From positions 124,001-188,000 of the forward strand of contig NZ_AUMH01000003.1 in the NCBI RefSeq assembly GCF_000430585.1: a DNA stretch of 64,000 nt, given 5' to 3'. The position numbers and the translations under genes were made by a program. Source of the DNA: Alicyclobacillus herbarius DSM 13609. Its GTDB lineage: Bacteria > Bacillota > Bacilli > Alicyclobacillales > Alicyclobacillaceae. Shown here one piece after another: positions 24,807 through 33,832 of the stretch (its first letter is position 1; each line of letters starts with the position of its first letter). The notes under the pieces are model-generated. The model searched no databases. It saw only the letters and a list, made by a program, of their open reading frames with translations, and was not told the DNA's origin.

Positions 24807-26290
24807 TTTGCTTCCAGCCATTCCCGCAGTTTTCTTCGCAGCAGTTTCCCCGAAGCGTTTCGCGGCAACTCCGCCACGCGCTCGATTCGCCGCGGAATTT
24901 TATAGCCAGCCAAGGATTGGCGACAGAACTGGATGAGGTCTTCATCTTCGACGCTGCCGGAGAGAACGACACAAGCGACCGGGGACTGACCCCAGTAGGC
25001 ATCCGCCACGCCGACCACCGCCACGTCCTCAACCGCCGGATGACGAAGCAGAACCGATTCCACCTCAGCCGGATAAATGTTCTCGCCGCCGCTGACAATC
25101 AGGTCCTTGCGCCGGTCCAATACAAACAAATAACCGTCTTCATCCACGTACCCGATGTCACCTGTATGCAGCCACCCATCAACAATCGTCTCCCGTGTGG
25201 CGTCGGGGCGATTGAGGTACCCGGCCATGACCGTGGGTCCGCGGACAATGATTTCCCCTTCCTCTCGAGGTTTGGCCCGACGTCCGTCGACCTCAATCGC
25301 AATTTCCGTCGGCATCAGGGGTTTCCCGGACGACCCCAGTTTGCGCAAGGCATCTTCCGGACGCAACGTGCAGACTTGGGTGTTTGCTTCCGTCAGCCCG
25401 TAACTCTGGGCCACCGGGGCGCCCAGGGCCAAGGCCCGCTCAAGAAGCGGCCGCGGCGCACCACTGCCGCCAAGAAGAATGCAACGCAGGCTGGGCGGGT
25501 ACGGAACATCACCGCGGGCATCGACCATGCGCCGGAGCATCGTCGGCACCACCGACAAAAGGGTAACCCCCTCGTCATCGATGGCCTGGTGCACCGCGTC
25601 CACGTCGAATTTATCGTGCACCACGGCCGTGGTTCCATAGATGAGACTGCGCATGAGGACGGCCAGCCCGCCGACATGAAACAGCGGCATCGGCACCAGC
25701 CACCGGTCCGCCTCCGAGAGCCCAAGCTGCAGGGCGGATCCCATCGCGGACCACCAGTGATTGCCGTAGGTGATCATCGCCCCCTTCGGTTGTCCCGTAG
25801 TACCCGAAGTATAAATGATGGCATGTACGTCCTGAGTATGGATTTCCGTCCGTGCCAAAGGCCGAGCCTTTTCTCGTGCCAGATCCGTTAGCAGCACTAC
25901 GTCCGTCGCGGTTGTCTGCAGGCGCCCTACCTGCTGGGCTAAATCCATCCCCGCCTCATCGCACAAAATCCAGCGTACACCCGCATCCTGGATCTGCCAC
26001 GCGATTTCTGCGGCGGTTAAGCGCCAATTGATGGGGACCAATACGGCCTCGGCCTGCATGAGCGCGTGCACAGCAAGGGCAAACCATTCTCCATTAAAGG
26101 CAATCAAGGCTACCCGTTCACCCTTATCCACACCACGGCGCTGCAAGGCCCCCGCCATTTGTGTAGCCGCTTCGTAGAGTTCTTGGTATGACCAGGTGCG
26201 CTCCTGCGTCTTGAGCGCCGTCCGCTCGGCTCCGCTCGACACGCGCCGCCCCAGCCAATCGGGCAGCAATACGTCCGCGCCCGCCGTCAT
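24803..26290 (-). CDS. menE: o-Succinylbenzoate-CoA ligase
   Basis: An ANL-superfamily ligase activating OSB with ATP and CoA. The 495-residue protein has the AMP-binding signature IIYTSGTTGQPKGAMITYGN, SYGLTEANTQVC, GWLHTGDIGYVDEDGY and the C-terminal KIPRRIERVAELPRNASGK with the catalytic lysine. The second ATG (26290) is taken since GGGAG lies 9 bp upstream; the first abuts that site. Sequence alone cannot exclude another acid as substrate, but the men cluster makes MenE the natural call. Confidence 0.88.
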   Translation of the reverse strand: MTAGADVLLPDWLGRRVSSGAERTALKTQERTWSYQELYEAATQMAGALQRRGVDKGERVALIAFNGEWFALAVHALMQAEAVLVPINWRLTAAEIAWQIQDAGVRWILCDEAGMDLAQQVGRLQTTATDVVLLTDLAREKARPLARTEIHTQDVHAIIYTSGTTGQPKGAMITYGNHWWSAMGSALQLGLSEADRWLVPMPLFHVGGLAVLMRSLIYGTTAVVHDKFDVDAVHQAIDDEGVTLLSVVPTMLRRMVDARGDVPYPPSLRCILLGGSGAPRPLLERALALGAPVAQSYGLTEANTQVCTLRPEDALRKLGSSGKPLMPTEIAIEVDGRRAKPREEGEIIVRGPTVMAGYLNRPDATRETIVDGWLHTGDIGYVDEDGYLFVLDRRKDLIVSGGENIYPAEVESVLLRHPAVEDVAVVGVADAYWGQSPVACVVLSGSVEDEDLIQFCRQSLAGYKIPRRIERVAELPRNASGKLLRRKLREWLEAK

Positions 26291-26458
26291 GAACTTCATC
26301 TCCCATTGGTAAGTTGACTGTCCCGTGCATGTTGCTTAGGACATCCACACAAGGAAGCGGCGATCCAACGCTCGCGTCGGAACGCCGCCCCATTTTGTAA
26401 ATCGCCATTCGCTCAGTACACCGCACCTGTGGAATTCGTCTCGGGGCTCCACTAGATA

Positions 26459-27277
26459 TTATGGAAGGCGACGGAACTGCTTAAAGTTCGGCTTGCGCTT
26501 CTCCACGAACGCCCGGCTGCCTTCCTTCGCCTCATCGGTCATGTAGTACAGCATCGTCGCATCGCCGGCGAGCATCTGCAGACCAGCCAAGCCATCCGTA
26601 TCGGCGTTGAAGGCCATCTTCAGGAAACGAATGGCAATCGGACTCTTCTCCAAGATTTCCTTGGCCCATTTAATCGATTCCTCTTCGAGCTGATCCAACG
26701 GTACCACCGTGTTGACCAGCCCCATCTCCAAGGCCTCTTGGGCATTATATTGACGGCAGAGGAACCAAATCTCTTTAGCCTTCTTGTGACCGACAATGCG
26801 TCCCAGCAGGGCCGATCCGTACCCGGCATCGAAACTGCCTACGCGGGGACCAGCTTGTCCAAAAATCGCGTTGTCCGCCGCGATGGTCAGGTCGCAGCAC
26901 ACGTGCAGAACGTGCCCACCGCCAATCGCGTACCCGGCGACCACCGCAATCACGGGTTTCGGCAGGGCCCGAATCTGCCGCTGCAAATCCAGCACATTCA
27001 GGCGCGGCACATTGTCCTCACCAACGTAGCCGCCATGGCCACGGTGACGCTGGTCACCCCCCGAACAAAATGCCTTGTCGCCGGCGCCGCGCAGCAGGAC
27101 AACCCCTGTTGTCTCGTCATCCCGGATGTGATTGAACGCGTCAATCATCTCCTTGACCGTTTCCGGCCGAAACGCGTTATGTACCTCGGGACGGTTGATG
27201 GTGACGCGCGCAATCCCTTCCGCCCGTTCATAAATAATGTCTTCGTATGGTTTAACAATTTCCCATTTCAAGGTCAT
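26459..27277 (-). CDS. menB: 1,4-Dihydroxy-2-naphthoyl-CoA synthase
   Basis: A crotonase-fold ring-closing enzyme. The 272-residue protein has [36 protein letters not shown] (MenB-specific), [20 protein letters not shown] and the conserved aspartate region [13 protein letters not shown] 27277 follows GGAGGAGGAG by 6 bp. It is the first gene of the minus-strand men unit, 168 bp upstream of menE, so a secondary promoter in that gap is possible. Confidence 0.96.
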   Translation of the reverse strand: MTLKWEIVKPYEDIIYERAEGIARVTINRPEVHNAFRPETVKEMIDAFNHIRDDETTGVVLLRGAGDKAFCSGGDQRHRGHGGYVGEDNVPRLNVLDLQRQIRALPKPVIAVVAGYAIGGGHVLHVCCDLTIAADNAIFGQAGPRVGSFDAGYGSALLGRIVGHKKAKEIWFLCRQYNAQEALEMGLVNTVVPLDQLEEESIKWAKEILEKSPIAIRFLKMAFNADTDGLAGLQMLAGDATMLYYMTDEAKEGSRAFVEKRKPNFKQFRRLP

Positions 27278-27328
27278 GAGATGCTCCTCCTCCAATGGCT
27301 TAGCGACGACCCGGTTCACATCTCTTTC

Positions 27329-27357
27329 AGTATAACACTCGACCTGTACACACCCAA
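27329..27357 (-). promoter_or_regulatory. Candidate menB promoter
   Basis: On the minus strand: -35 TTGGGT, 17-bp spacer, -10 TATACT. It is about 50 bp before menB. The -35 is weak. Confidence 0.42.
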
Positions 27358-27492
27358 ACCAACCGCAACCTCCCGTTGCCGCCATGTGGCGCGGTCTGCT
27401 ATGATTTCGACTGGAATCGTATCCACTCCTGGCATTCGGACGACTGGAGTTCTACTTACGGCATTCTTCCAGAGAGGCAGGTGGTAACCCAG

Positions 27493-28401
27493 ATGACCTG
27501 GAAACAACGGTTGGATATTGGTTGGCGGCTGGCCCGGCCGTTTACCCTGATGGCGTCTGTCGTCCCTGTCCTGGTGGGAACGGGTTTGGCGCTGACAAAG
27601 GCCAGCTTCCATACCTCCCTGTTTATCAGTTTCTTCCTGGCGTGTCTGCTGATTCAAGCGGCGACCAACATGTTCAATGAGTACTTTGATTTTCGCCGCG
27701 GCTTGGACTCAAAAGAGATGGTCGGCATTGCGGGCGCCATCGTCCGTGACGGAGTGCGCCCACGCACCGTATTGGGGTTAGCGTGGCTATTCATTCTCAT
27801 CGCCACCGGTCTCGGCGTCTATATTTGTATGATGACCACATGGTGGATTGCAGTGGTTGGCGCTGCCTGCATTGGCGTCGCGTATTTTTATTCGGGAGGT
27901 CCCAAGCCGTTGGCTTATACCCCGTTCGGGGAGTTGGCTGCATCCGTGGCGATGGGTCCAGTGATTGTTCTGTTAGCCTACTACATTCAAACGGACGAGA
28001 TCACAGCGCGAGCCACGATTGCCTCACTGCCCATTGGATTGTTGATTGGCGCACTGCTGCTTGGGAACAACATTCGCGACTTGGACCATGACATTGCGGG
28101 CGGACGTCGCACCATTGCCATCCTGCTGGGCAAAGCCGGTGGACGTATCCTGTTCGCGGTGGTCTATGCAATCACCTACCTGATTGTCCTCGCGTTGATT
28201 GCCATTGGACAACTGACCCCTTGGGCGCTGCTGGTCCTCCTCACCGTACCATCGGCATATTCCGTGGTGCGTCGTTGGTTTCAGAGCAGCGACGCCCAGC
28301 AAATGCAGCTCGCGTTTAAAGGAACGTCCATGCAGCTCCTGCGCTTCGGCGCGTTGATGTTCGTTGGGCTGTTAGTTTCGGTGTGGATACCGGTACGGTA
28401 G
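27493..28401 (+). CDS. menA: 1,4-Dihydroxy-2-naphthoate polyprenyltransferase
   Basis: A membrane prenyltransferase of the UbiA family making demethylmenaquinone. The 302-residue protein has eight or nine hydrophobic helices and both aspartate-rich motifs: NMFNEYFDFRRGLD (about 60-73) and NNIRDLDHDIAGGRRT. ATG 27493 follows AGGTGG at about 10 bp. It is divergent from menB. The late step would be methylation by an UbiE/MenG enzyme outside the window. Confidence 0.94.
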   Translation: MTWKQRLDIGWRLARPFTLMASVVPVLVGTGLALTKASFHTSLFISFFLACLLIQAATNMFNEYFDFRRGLDSKEMVGIAGAIVRDGVRPRTVLGLAWLFILIATGLGVYICMMTTWWIAVVGAACIGVAYFYSGGPKPLAYTPFGELAASVAMGPVIVLLAYYIQTDEITARATIASLPIGLLIGALLLGNNIRDLDHDIAGGRRTIAILLGKAGGRILFAVVYAITYLIVLALIAIGQLTPWALLVLLTVPSAYSVVRRWFQSSDAQQMQLAFKGTSMQLLRFGALMFVGLLVSVWIPVR

Positions 28402-28438
28402 TAAGCAGGTGCATGCTCGCTTGAATAGAATACATTCG

Positions 28439-28489
28439 GAAGGGCTGTCCCCCGTCTCACGACGGGTTTGGGACAGCCCCTTCATTTTT
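28439..28489 (+). terminator. Terminator after menA
   Basis: Long stem AAGGGCTGTCCC/GGGACAGCCCCTT with an inner CCGTC/GACGG arm, then CATTTTTG. Being nearly symmetrical, it may also act for the convergent hydrolase gene. Confidence 0.85.
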
Positions 28490-28547
28490 GGATACCAACG
28501 CGATTGACTACTGACCGATCCGGTCGCCAAAATGGTGATGGGGTGGC

Positions 28548-31160
28548 TCACCACGTGGACGGCGAACTGTCGTACGGAACCAGTTTATAGTGTGAATTAA
28601 TCGTGGTTTGCTTTGTCACGGCCTGATTCGATTTTGCACTCGAATTGTACTGTTGGACGCAATATTGCACTTGACTTGAGGTTTGGCTCGTTGCCACCAC
28701 CCAGTCGCCCGCGTGCAGCCCGTTGCCAATGTTGGCCAGGTTCGCGTAGTCTTTCGTATCCGACGGATTCACCGTAGGCACGACACGATACACGTTTAGC
28801 AGGTGCAGAGCACGGGCATCAATCCAATACCCATTCACCTTCAACTCGTCCGTGACCTGTCCACCCGCAAAACCGATCCGCATCGCTTGAACATTGACAG
28901 TCGAATAAGGAGACATGAGTGCTTTCCAGGTGGCCGCATCACAGATACCGTCCGTGCGCAGTTGTACAGAATCGTGATTTTTATTGTAATTCTGTTGAAA
29001 CTTCTGCAAGGCACCGGCTGTCGCGGGGCCAAAGACGCCGTCCGTCCCTTGACTACCTGTACCCCCAACATCATAATGCTGCATCATCAACAGCGCCTGT
29101 AGGACGCGTACATCGTTACCCGATATTCCCTGTTGGAGAGTCCTGTTCAGGTTGGTGACAGCCCACTGTGCCCTGGCGCCGCTGAAGACGTACTCCGGTT
29201 CTCCCTGCTCCTTCACGAATGATGCCGAAGGAACATTGGTATTGGCCGCAAAATGCACGTGCTCATCCGTCGTAAAATCGTCGACAATCGCCGCAATGTT
29301 CGGGGACCAATCGTGATCGCTCGCATAACTCTGATTCATTCCATCCAAATTCGGAGAGATGTAATGACTTGAAGATAAGCCGGTAATCGTCGGAGATTCT
29401 AAGTAACTCAAGCGTACCGTATAGGCTTGATAGTGAATGGCGTAATCCTCCGATGGAAATACACCGGCTAGATTCCCCGGGTCGCTGTCGTAAGCCCCGT
29501 ACCCATAAATATTGTTTTTGGCCAATGCAATGGAACTCCGTCCGCCCGCACTCTCTTCGACCGCGTGCGCCATGAGATAAATCGCGTTAACGCCATATCC
29601 TTTCTGCGCATCCAACATGGAACTCCCGAGCCCCTGCAGCGCATAGCCGCGAGTCTTCAACCAGTTGTCTATCTGACCTGCCGTGACGGACGCGTTCGAA
29701 CGCAGGTCGACGGTTCGAAACGGACTTTCCCAAGTCCCCATCTGTTGTCCACTGTAAATACGCACGGAACCTTGTTGGCTGGTGTGGTCACTCAAAAGGT
29801 AATAGTCCGCGTAGTGATGGAGAGAATGCGCACCGTCCGTCGCATAATAAAGCGCACCACTCTTCGCCCAGGACGGGGCCTTGCTGGCCTCCCAATACGT
29901 GTAGCCATTGACATACGCATACCATTGACCGTCCTGTTCAAAGTAATACCGTTTCGGCATATCGACGATGGCCTTGGTCGCAAGATCGACCACATAACCG
30001 CCTTCGGTATGATTCCGCACCGCCTGCGCGTTCAGCGTATCGTAGGCTGCATCCGCACTCGTCCGATCCGTAAACGATTGAGAGACAAGATTTCCATTCT
30101 GATCTGAAGAATAAAGCACGTATCGAGTCTTCTGAGTCGGTTTCGGCGCCGGATTCGTCGGCTTGCTCGCCTTCACAGCGTGACCAGAGAACAGTACACC
30201 CCACGTCTGCGGCCCGATAACACCGTCCGCGCCCAGGTGATTGGCACGTTGAAATGCCTTGACCGCGGCCAAGGTCTGCGGTCCGAAATCTCCATCGACC
30301 CCGTTCGCCGGCAGGTAACCCAGCTTGATTAACTGTTGCTGCGCCTGTTTGACGAGTGGACCCTTGTCGTTATATTGCAACATCACCTGGTTCGAGCTGC
30401 CGCTTGATTTTCCCGTCCCACTCGAGCCACTCGATCCGCTCGGTTTTTGTGGCTTTGACGGCGCCGTGTTGGGCTGGGTCACCTTGGTCGGCGGCGAGCC
30501 TCCGCGCGATGCCGGCGTATCCGCAGACTTGAGCGCCGCCTTCAGCGCCGCCCACGTTTTGCTGCCGACAATGCCGTCAGCGGTCAAGTGATGCTTCTTT
30601 TGAAAAGCTCGTACAGCACTCGCCGTGCGGCTCCCGAATACGCCGTCCGCTTTCCCGCACGCAAACCCCAACTGGTTCAACGCCGTTTGCAAGGTCTTTA
30701 CAGACGCCCCACTGCTGCCTGTGCGCAGGGTTGGCGTCGACGCGATTTTCACGCTCGCCGACGTCCCCGAGGAGCGATTTGCCGGCGCTTTCGAAGATGA
30801 TTTGGAGGACGTACGACTGGAGTGGCTCACAGGAGTAGAATGCGAGGAGCCCTTGGTCCCGTCCAACACGGTCCAAGTTTTTGGACCCACAATCCCGTCT
30901 ACGATAAGGTGGTGAGCCTCTTGAAACTTCTTCACGGCGGCCAGGGTTTTCAATCCAAAAACCCCGTCGACCTTTCCGCACGCGTATCCGAGGGAATTCA
31001 GTTTGCGCTGCAAATCGGAAACCGAGGCGCCATGAGCACCCATACGGAGGGTTGCTTGGCTTGAAGACGCATAGGCGGTCGTCGGGGTCACCGCTGCCAC
31101 CCCGGCCGATCCGAACAGGCCCGCCGCTGTCCAAATTGCCATAAATAATCTACGATTCAA
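28548..31160 (-). CDS. Modular secreted cell-wall hydrolase: four peptidoglycan-binding repeats and glucosaminidase
   Basis: An 870-residue exported protein. Signal peptide about 1-31 (cleavage after AYA); peptidoglycan-binding repeats at 36-100, 143-207 and 258-324, each with the D-G-x-F-G and D-G-I-V-G-x-x-T-W pattern; Ser/Gly/Pro-rich linkers between them; a central region (about 345-470) with a tandem Y/W-rich segment; a glucosaminidase domain (about 480-635) with the glutamate pair in LMAHAVEES and NNIYGYGAYDSDP; a fourth binding repeat at 675-750; and a C-terminal tail of about 110 residues resembling an SH3-like wall domain. It would cut GlcNAc linkages in peptidoglycan. Start TTG 31160 follows AAGGGGGTAAGG; an ATG 15 bp further in is a weaker alternative. 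The leader is over 100 bp long. Confidence 0.88.
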   Translation of the reverse strand: MNRRLFMAIWTAAGLFGSAGVAAVTPTTAYASSSQATLRMGAHGASVSDLQRKLNSLGYACGKVDGVFGLKTLAAVKKFQEAHHLIVDGIVGPKTWTVLDGTKGSSHSTPVSHSSRTSSKSSSKAPANRSSGTSASVKIASTPTLRTGSSGASVKTLQTALNQLGFACGKADGVFGSRTASAVRAFQKKHHLTADGIVGSKTWAALKAALKSADTPASRGGSPPTKVTQPNTAPSKPQKPSGSSGSSGTGKSSGSSNQVMLQYNDKGPLVKQAQQQLIKLGYLPANGVDGDFGPQTLAAVKAFQRANHLGADGVIGPQTWGVLFSGHAVKASKPTNPAPKPTQKTRYVLYSSDQNGNLVSQSFTDRTSADAAYDTLNAQAVRNHTEGGYVVDLATKAIVDMPKRYYFEQDGQWYAYVNGYTYWEASKAPSWAKSGALYYATDGAHSLHHYADYYLLSDHTSQQGSVRIYSGQQMGTWESPFRTVDLRSNASVTAGQIDNWLKTRGYALQGLGSSMLDAQKGYGVNAIYLMAHAVEESAGGRSSIALAKNNIYGYGAYDSDPGNLAGVFPSEDYAIHYQAYTVRLSYLESPTITGLSSSHYISPNLDGMNQSYASDHDWSPNIAAIVDDFTTDEHVHFAANTNVPSASFVKEQGEPEYVFSGARAQWAVTNLNRTLQQGISGNDVRVLQALLMMQHYDVGGTGSQGTDGVFGPATAGALQKFQQNYNKNHDSVQLRTDGICDAATWKALMSPYSTVNVQAMRIGFAGGQVTDELKVNGYWIDARALHLLNVYRVVPTVNPSDTKDYANLANIGNGLHAGDWVVATSQTSSQVQYCVQQYNSSAKSNQAVTKQTTINSHYKLVPYDSSPSTW

Positions 31161-31677
31161 ATCAACCTTACCCCCTTGTTGGACAATCGGCGTTGCCCAA
31201 CCCTGACAAGTCGTCCCTTTTCCCCGGAAGAAGCTACCGCCGCTACGAGCCCATCGCACCCCCGCCGTTACCAAACATGCATAAGACGAGACCCTTCATC
31301 CCGACATGCCACAGCATGCGGACAACGAACCGTTTCTAGCAGTGCCAATACGGATGAGATAAGAGATCTATGTATGTGAGGCGCGATGAAGATAAGAGTT
31401 CTACAAGATTTGCGGATTTCCTATCCAGTTCAACAAAAAATCTCGCTGGATTGGTCAGATAAACCAAACTTTGCGGATCGGAAAACGAGACTAACCCCCA
31501 TGCCGCCGGATCGACACCATCCGAAAGATGAAAATGCTCGCCTATAGCTGTTTTTCAGGCATGAGGGTGATTGAAGAAACCGTGCCTGAGCACGGCCTTG
31601 CATGCTGTAGCAAGACCGCCTCAGGCACGACTAAGGCTCAGACGTGGCCGAGGAAGATTCAACGTGACAAGGTCGCG
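31161..31677. other. 517-bp region without a gene
   Basis: Holds the leader of the hydrolase gene (about 31161-31400, minus strand) and a hairpin at 31582-31628. No coding frame with a ribosome binding site was found. I looked for a c-di-AMP riboswitch in the leader, since such switches often precede wall hydrolases, but the core sequence is not there. Confidence 0.5.
31582..31628 (-). terminator. Long interrupted hairpin, possibly the terminator of the yyaL remnant
   Basis: GTGCCTGAG pairs with CTCAGGCAC, then a small symmetric internal loop, then CGGcCTTGC pairs with GCAAGaCCG, with an 8-nt apical loop. On the minus strand it lies 50 bp after the yyaL remnant and is followed by GGTTTCTTC, a weak T-tract. 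Confidence 0.5.
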
Positions 31678-32730
31678 TCACTCCCTCCTGTCGAGAGCCT
31701 GGATAACCTGGTTGACGTCCGTCGTAGGGGCTTGACAGGCGTAATTTTGGCACAGGTAGAACGTGGGTTTGCCTTCTATCGGCTTATAGTCGGCCAGATA
31801 GGGGGCCAGGTTCTCCCATGGCCCGAGGGCGTGAAGCGGTCGTATCAAAACCACCGTATCTGGGAGAAATCGAGTTTTCAGCTCCCGCAATAACCGAGCC
31901 TCTTCGCTTCCGACTTTACCTGCGGATACATCCGGTGCATCGGTCAAGATGACGATCTCTCGACTTGGTTGGCTTGCATACTGAAACGCCATGGTGTAAA
32001 ACGTGTACCCGGCCGGATATCGGGTGACCTCCCCTGCAAAGGCCTCTAAAAATTTCCGCCCGGCCGCTATCCACTCTTCATCAGCCAACAGCCGGCCAAG
32101 TCGGAAGAGGTTAAGTGCCGCCACTGAGTTGCCAGACGGAGTCGCTCCGTCGTAGATTTCCTTCGGACGCATAATGAGGGCTTCCGCATCTCGGCCATAT
32201 AAGAAAAACCCTCCCTGGTCCGGATCCCAAAGCCGTTGCATCATTTGTCTTTGCCAATGCACGGCCTTCTTCAAGTAGATGGGGTCCCACGTGGCGTCGT
32301 ACAACTCCAACAACGCCCAGATGAAAAACGCGTAGTCATCCACGTAGCCCACTTGACCGCGCTCGCCGTCGCGAAAACGAGCACACAGGCGCCCGGCCTC
32401 GTCTACCGAATACTGCTCCAAAAACAGCAAGGCCCGTTGCGCCGCGCCCAGGAATGTACCGTTGTCAAACACGCGCGCCGCCTTGGCCAGGGCGGCCATC
32501 ATCAGCCCGTTCCACGCGGTGAGGATTTTATCGTCCCGATCCGGCCGTACGCGCTCTTCGCGTGCCTGTCGGAGGGTTTCGTTCCAGCCGCGCACCGTCT
32601 TCGCCGCGTCAGATTCGGGCCGTGCCCACAGCTCGTTAAGCTGCTCCTCGGGACACTGAAGAAGGTTGGGAATGCTGCGGCGGGCAAAGTTTCCTCCTTC
32701 AGATACGGCGTAAAGAAACCCCGCTTCCAT
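31678..32730 (-). pseudogene. 5'-truncated thioredoxin-domain protein YyaL (C-terminal half)
   Basis: An open frame of 350 codons that matches the C-terminal half of YyaL-type proteins (about 680 residues): GGNFARRSIPNLL, ERVRPDRDDKILTAWNGLMM, GYVDDYAFFIWALLELYDA, MRPKEIYDGATPSGNSVAAL and the C-terminal FYLCQNYACQAPTTD. The N-terminal thioredoxin-like domain (DUF255) and the first half of the (alpha/alpha) barrel are missing. No ribosome binding site precedes ATG 32730, and only about 90 bp separate the homologous region from the DUF1284 gene. Interpreted as a deletion remnant, though still open and possibly read through from DUF1284. Confidence 0.75.
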
Positions 32731-32822
32731 TGATTCAGAGCAACCATAAATGCGGCGCCGACTCCTCCAAAACCGGAGGTAAATCCCGGTCACATTGTTG
32801 ATGCTCCGTGGGCATCGCAGTC

Positions 32823-33257
32823 CTAGACCTCCCACAGCCCCTTGCCCATTCGTATCCGCTCAATTCCCTCCTCGCACACGCCATAGGCAAGCCAGGGACA
32901 AGTGGCACACAACCTAGGAATATCGTGAGCATGTAAAGACCTGGCCACTCTGGCCTCAACTTCCGACCAGGGCAAAACCTTGCCTGGGTGTAAGTCTAAA
33001 AACTCCAAAACCTGATCATCCCGCTCGTAGACCGTGCATCCGTCACAATGATAGGGTTGGTTGTCTGGAAACCATCTACACAAGTCGTCGGGTCCGCGGA
33101 CAATTTGTATTAACGTTTGCCTGTGCCGCCGCAGTTGACGGTGTACCTTCGTCATGTTCGCGACGTACGCATCCGAGTAGCCCATGCCCCGGTACCCGAG
33201 CAGACATAATAAGTGATGCCCGCGCAGTCGGATGGGGCGCCGTGCCCAAGTCGACAC
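32823..33257 (-). CDS. DUF1284 domain-containing protein
   Basis: A 144-residue protein. RLRGHHLLCLLGYRGMGYSDAYVANM is the DUF1284 hallmark, followed by a cysteine cluster (YHCDGCTVYE, RLCATCPWLAYGVC) that could bind metal or an Fe-S cluster. Function unknown. Start GTG 33257 with GGGGG 8-10 bp upstream; no better start exists in frame. It lies upstream of the yyaL remnant. Confidence 0.75.
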   Translation of the reverse strand: MSTWARRPIRLRGHHLLCLLGYRGMGYSDAYVANMTKVHRQLRRHRQTLIQIVRGPDDLCRWFPDNQPYHCDGCTVYERDDQVLEFLDLHPGKVLPWSEVEARVARSLHAHDIPRLCATCPWLAYGVCEEGIERIRMGKGLWEV

Positions 33258-33402
33258 TCCTTCTACTCCCCCTCACGTCCACGTCGACCGACTGCAGGCG
33301 AATGGGGCAGACTACTCGGCTATGCCAAAACTGGGCTACCTCTCCTATGCCGATCCGCCACCCGCATCGCCCGTATACGGCCTATACTCAGCCAACGAAA
33401 CG

Positions 33403-33432
33403 ATTATGCCAAGCATAACGCACCTGCGGCAA
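33403..33432 (-). promoter_or_regulatory. Candidate promoter of the DUF1284 gene
   Basis: On the minus strand: -35 TTGCCG (33432-33427), 18-bp spacer, -10 CATAAT. About 145 bp before the start codon. Confidence 0.4.
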
Positions 33433-33468
33433 CGGTTCACCCCTAAAATGGTTGGCCGGCCCCGAACC

Positions 33469-33645
33469 TTAAACACCGTCTTTCGGCCAGAAGCCGCCAA
33501 TTAAATCCGGAAACTCCCCGGTATAAAGGCTGTTCCTAAGTCCACTGTAATCGATTTCGCCGGCGCGCAAGCGAAGAATAAAACGGCGAACAAGATCACG
33601 TTCCTCATCGTTGAGAGATTCAATCAATTCATGCAACGAATCCAC
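33469..33645 (-). CDS. Hypothetical 58-residue protein
   Basis: GTG 33645 to TAA 33469, too short for usual gene cut-offs. AAGGGGGG lies 7 bp upstream. The first half is amphipathic helix with acidic and basic residues (MDSLHELIESLNDEERDLVR), the second ends YTGEFPDLIGGFWPKDGV. No membrane segment. It looks like a real small cytosolic protein, perhaps co-transcribed ahead of DUF1284. Confidence 0.5.
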   Translation of the reverse strand: MDSLHELIESLNDEERDLVRRFILRLRAGEIDYSGLRNSLYTGEFPDLIGGFWPKDGV

Positions 33646-33772
33646 ACAGGTGCCCCCCTTGATCTCCCTTGTAGCGTACGGATCTCCCCACTGGGATATA
33701 CCAGTCGGCCCGGGTTTGGTCCACGCTACCCACCTCAGATATCGTTAAAGCATCGAAACTTGTCGAAACGGA

Positions 33773-33801
33773 TTGGCTTACAACAGAGAATCCCGTATAC
33801 T
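33773..33801 (+). promoter_or_regulatory. Promoter of the L,D-transpeptidase gene
   Basis: -35 TTGGCT, 17-bp spacer, -10 TATACT (33796-33801). About 25 bp before the second ribosome binding site. Confidence 0.6.
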
Positions 33802-33832
33802 GAGAGGAGCCATGAGACAAGGAGAGACATTC

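Noticed and set aside
31161-31400. c-di-AMP (ydaO) riboswitch in the leader of the wall hydrolase gene
   Set aside because: Some short stretches resemble it (CTCGTAG) but the conserved GGGGAACC, GGGTGAAT and GTCAGCTAAC blocks are missing.
31528-31893. Plus-strand frame of 121 codons near the yyaL remnant
   Set aside because: It runs through the hairpin and the antisense of the yyaL end; no start signal.
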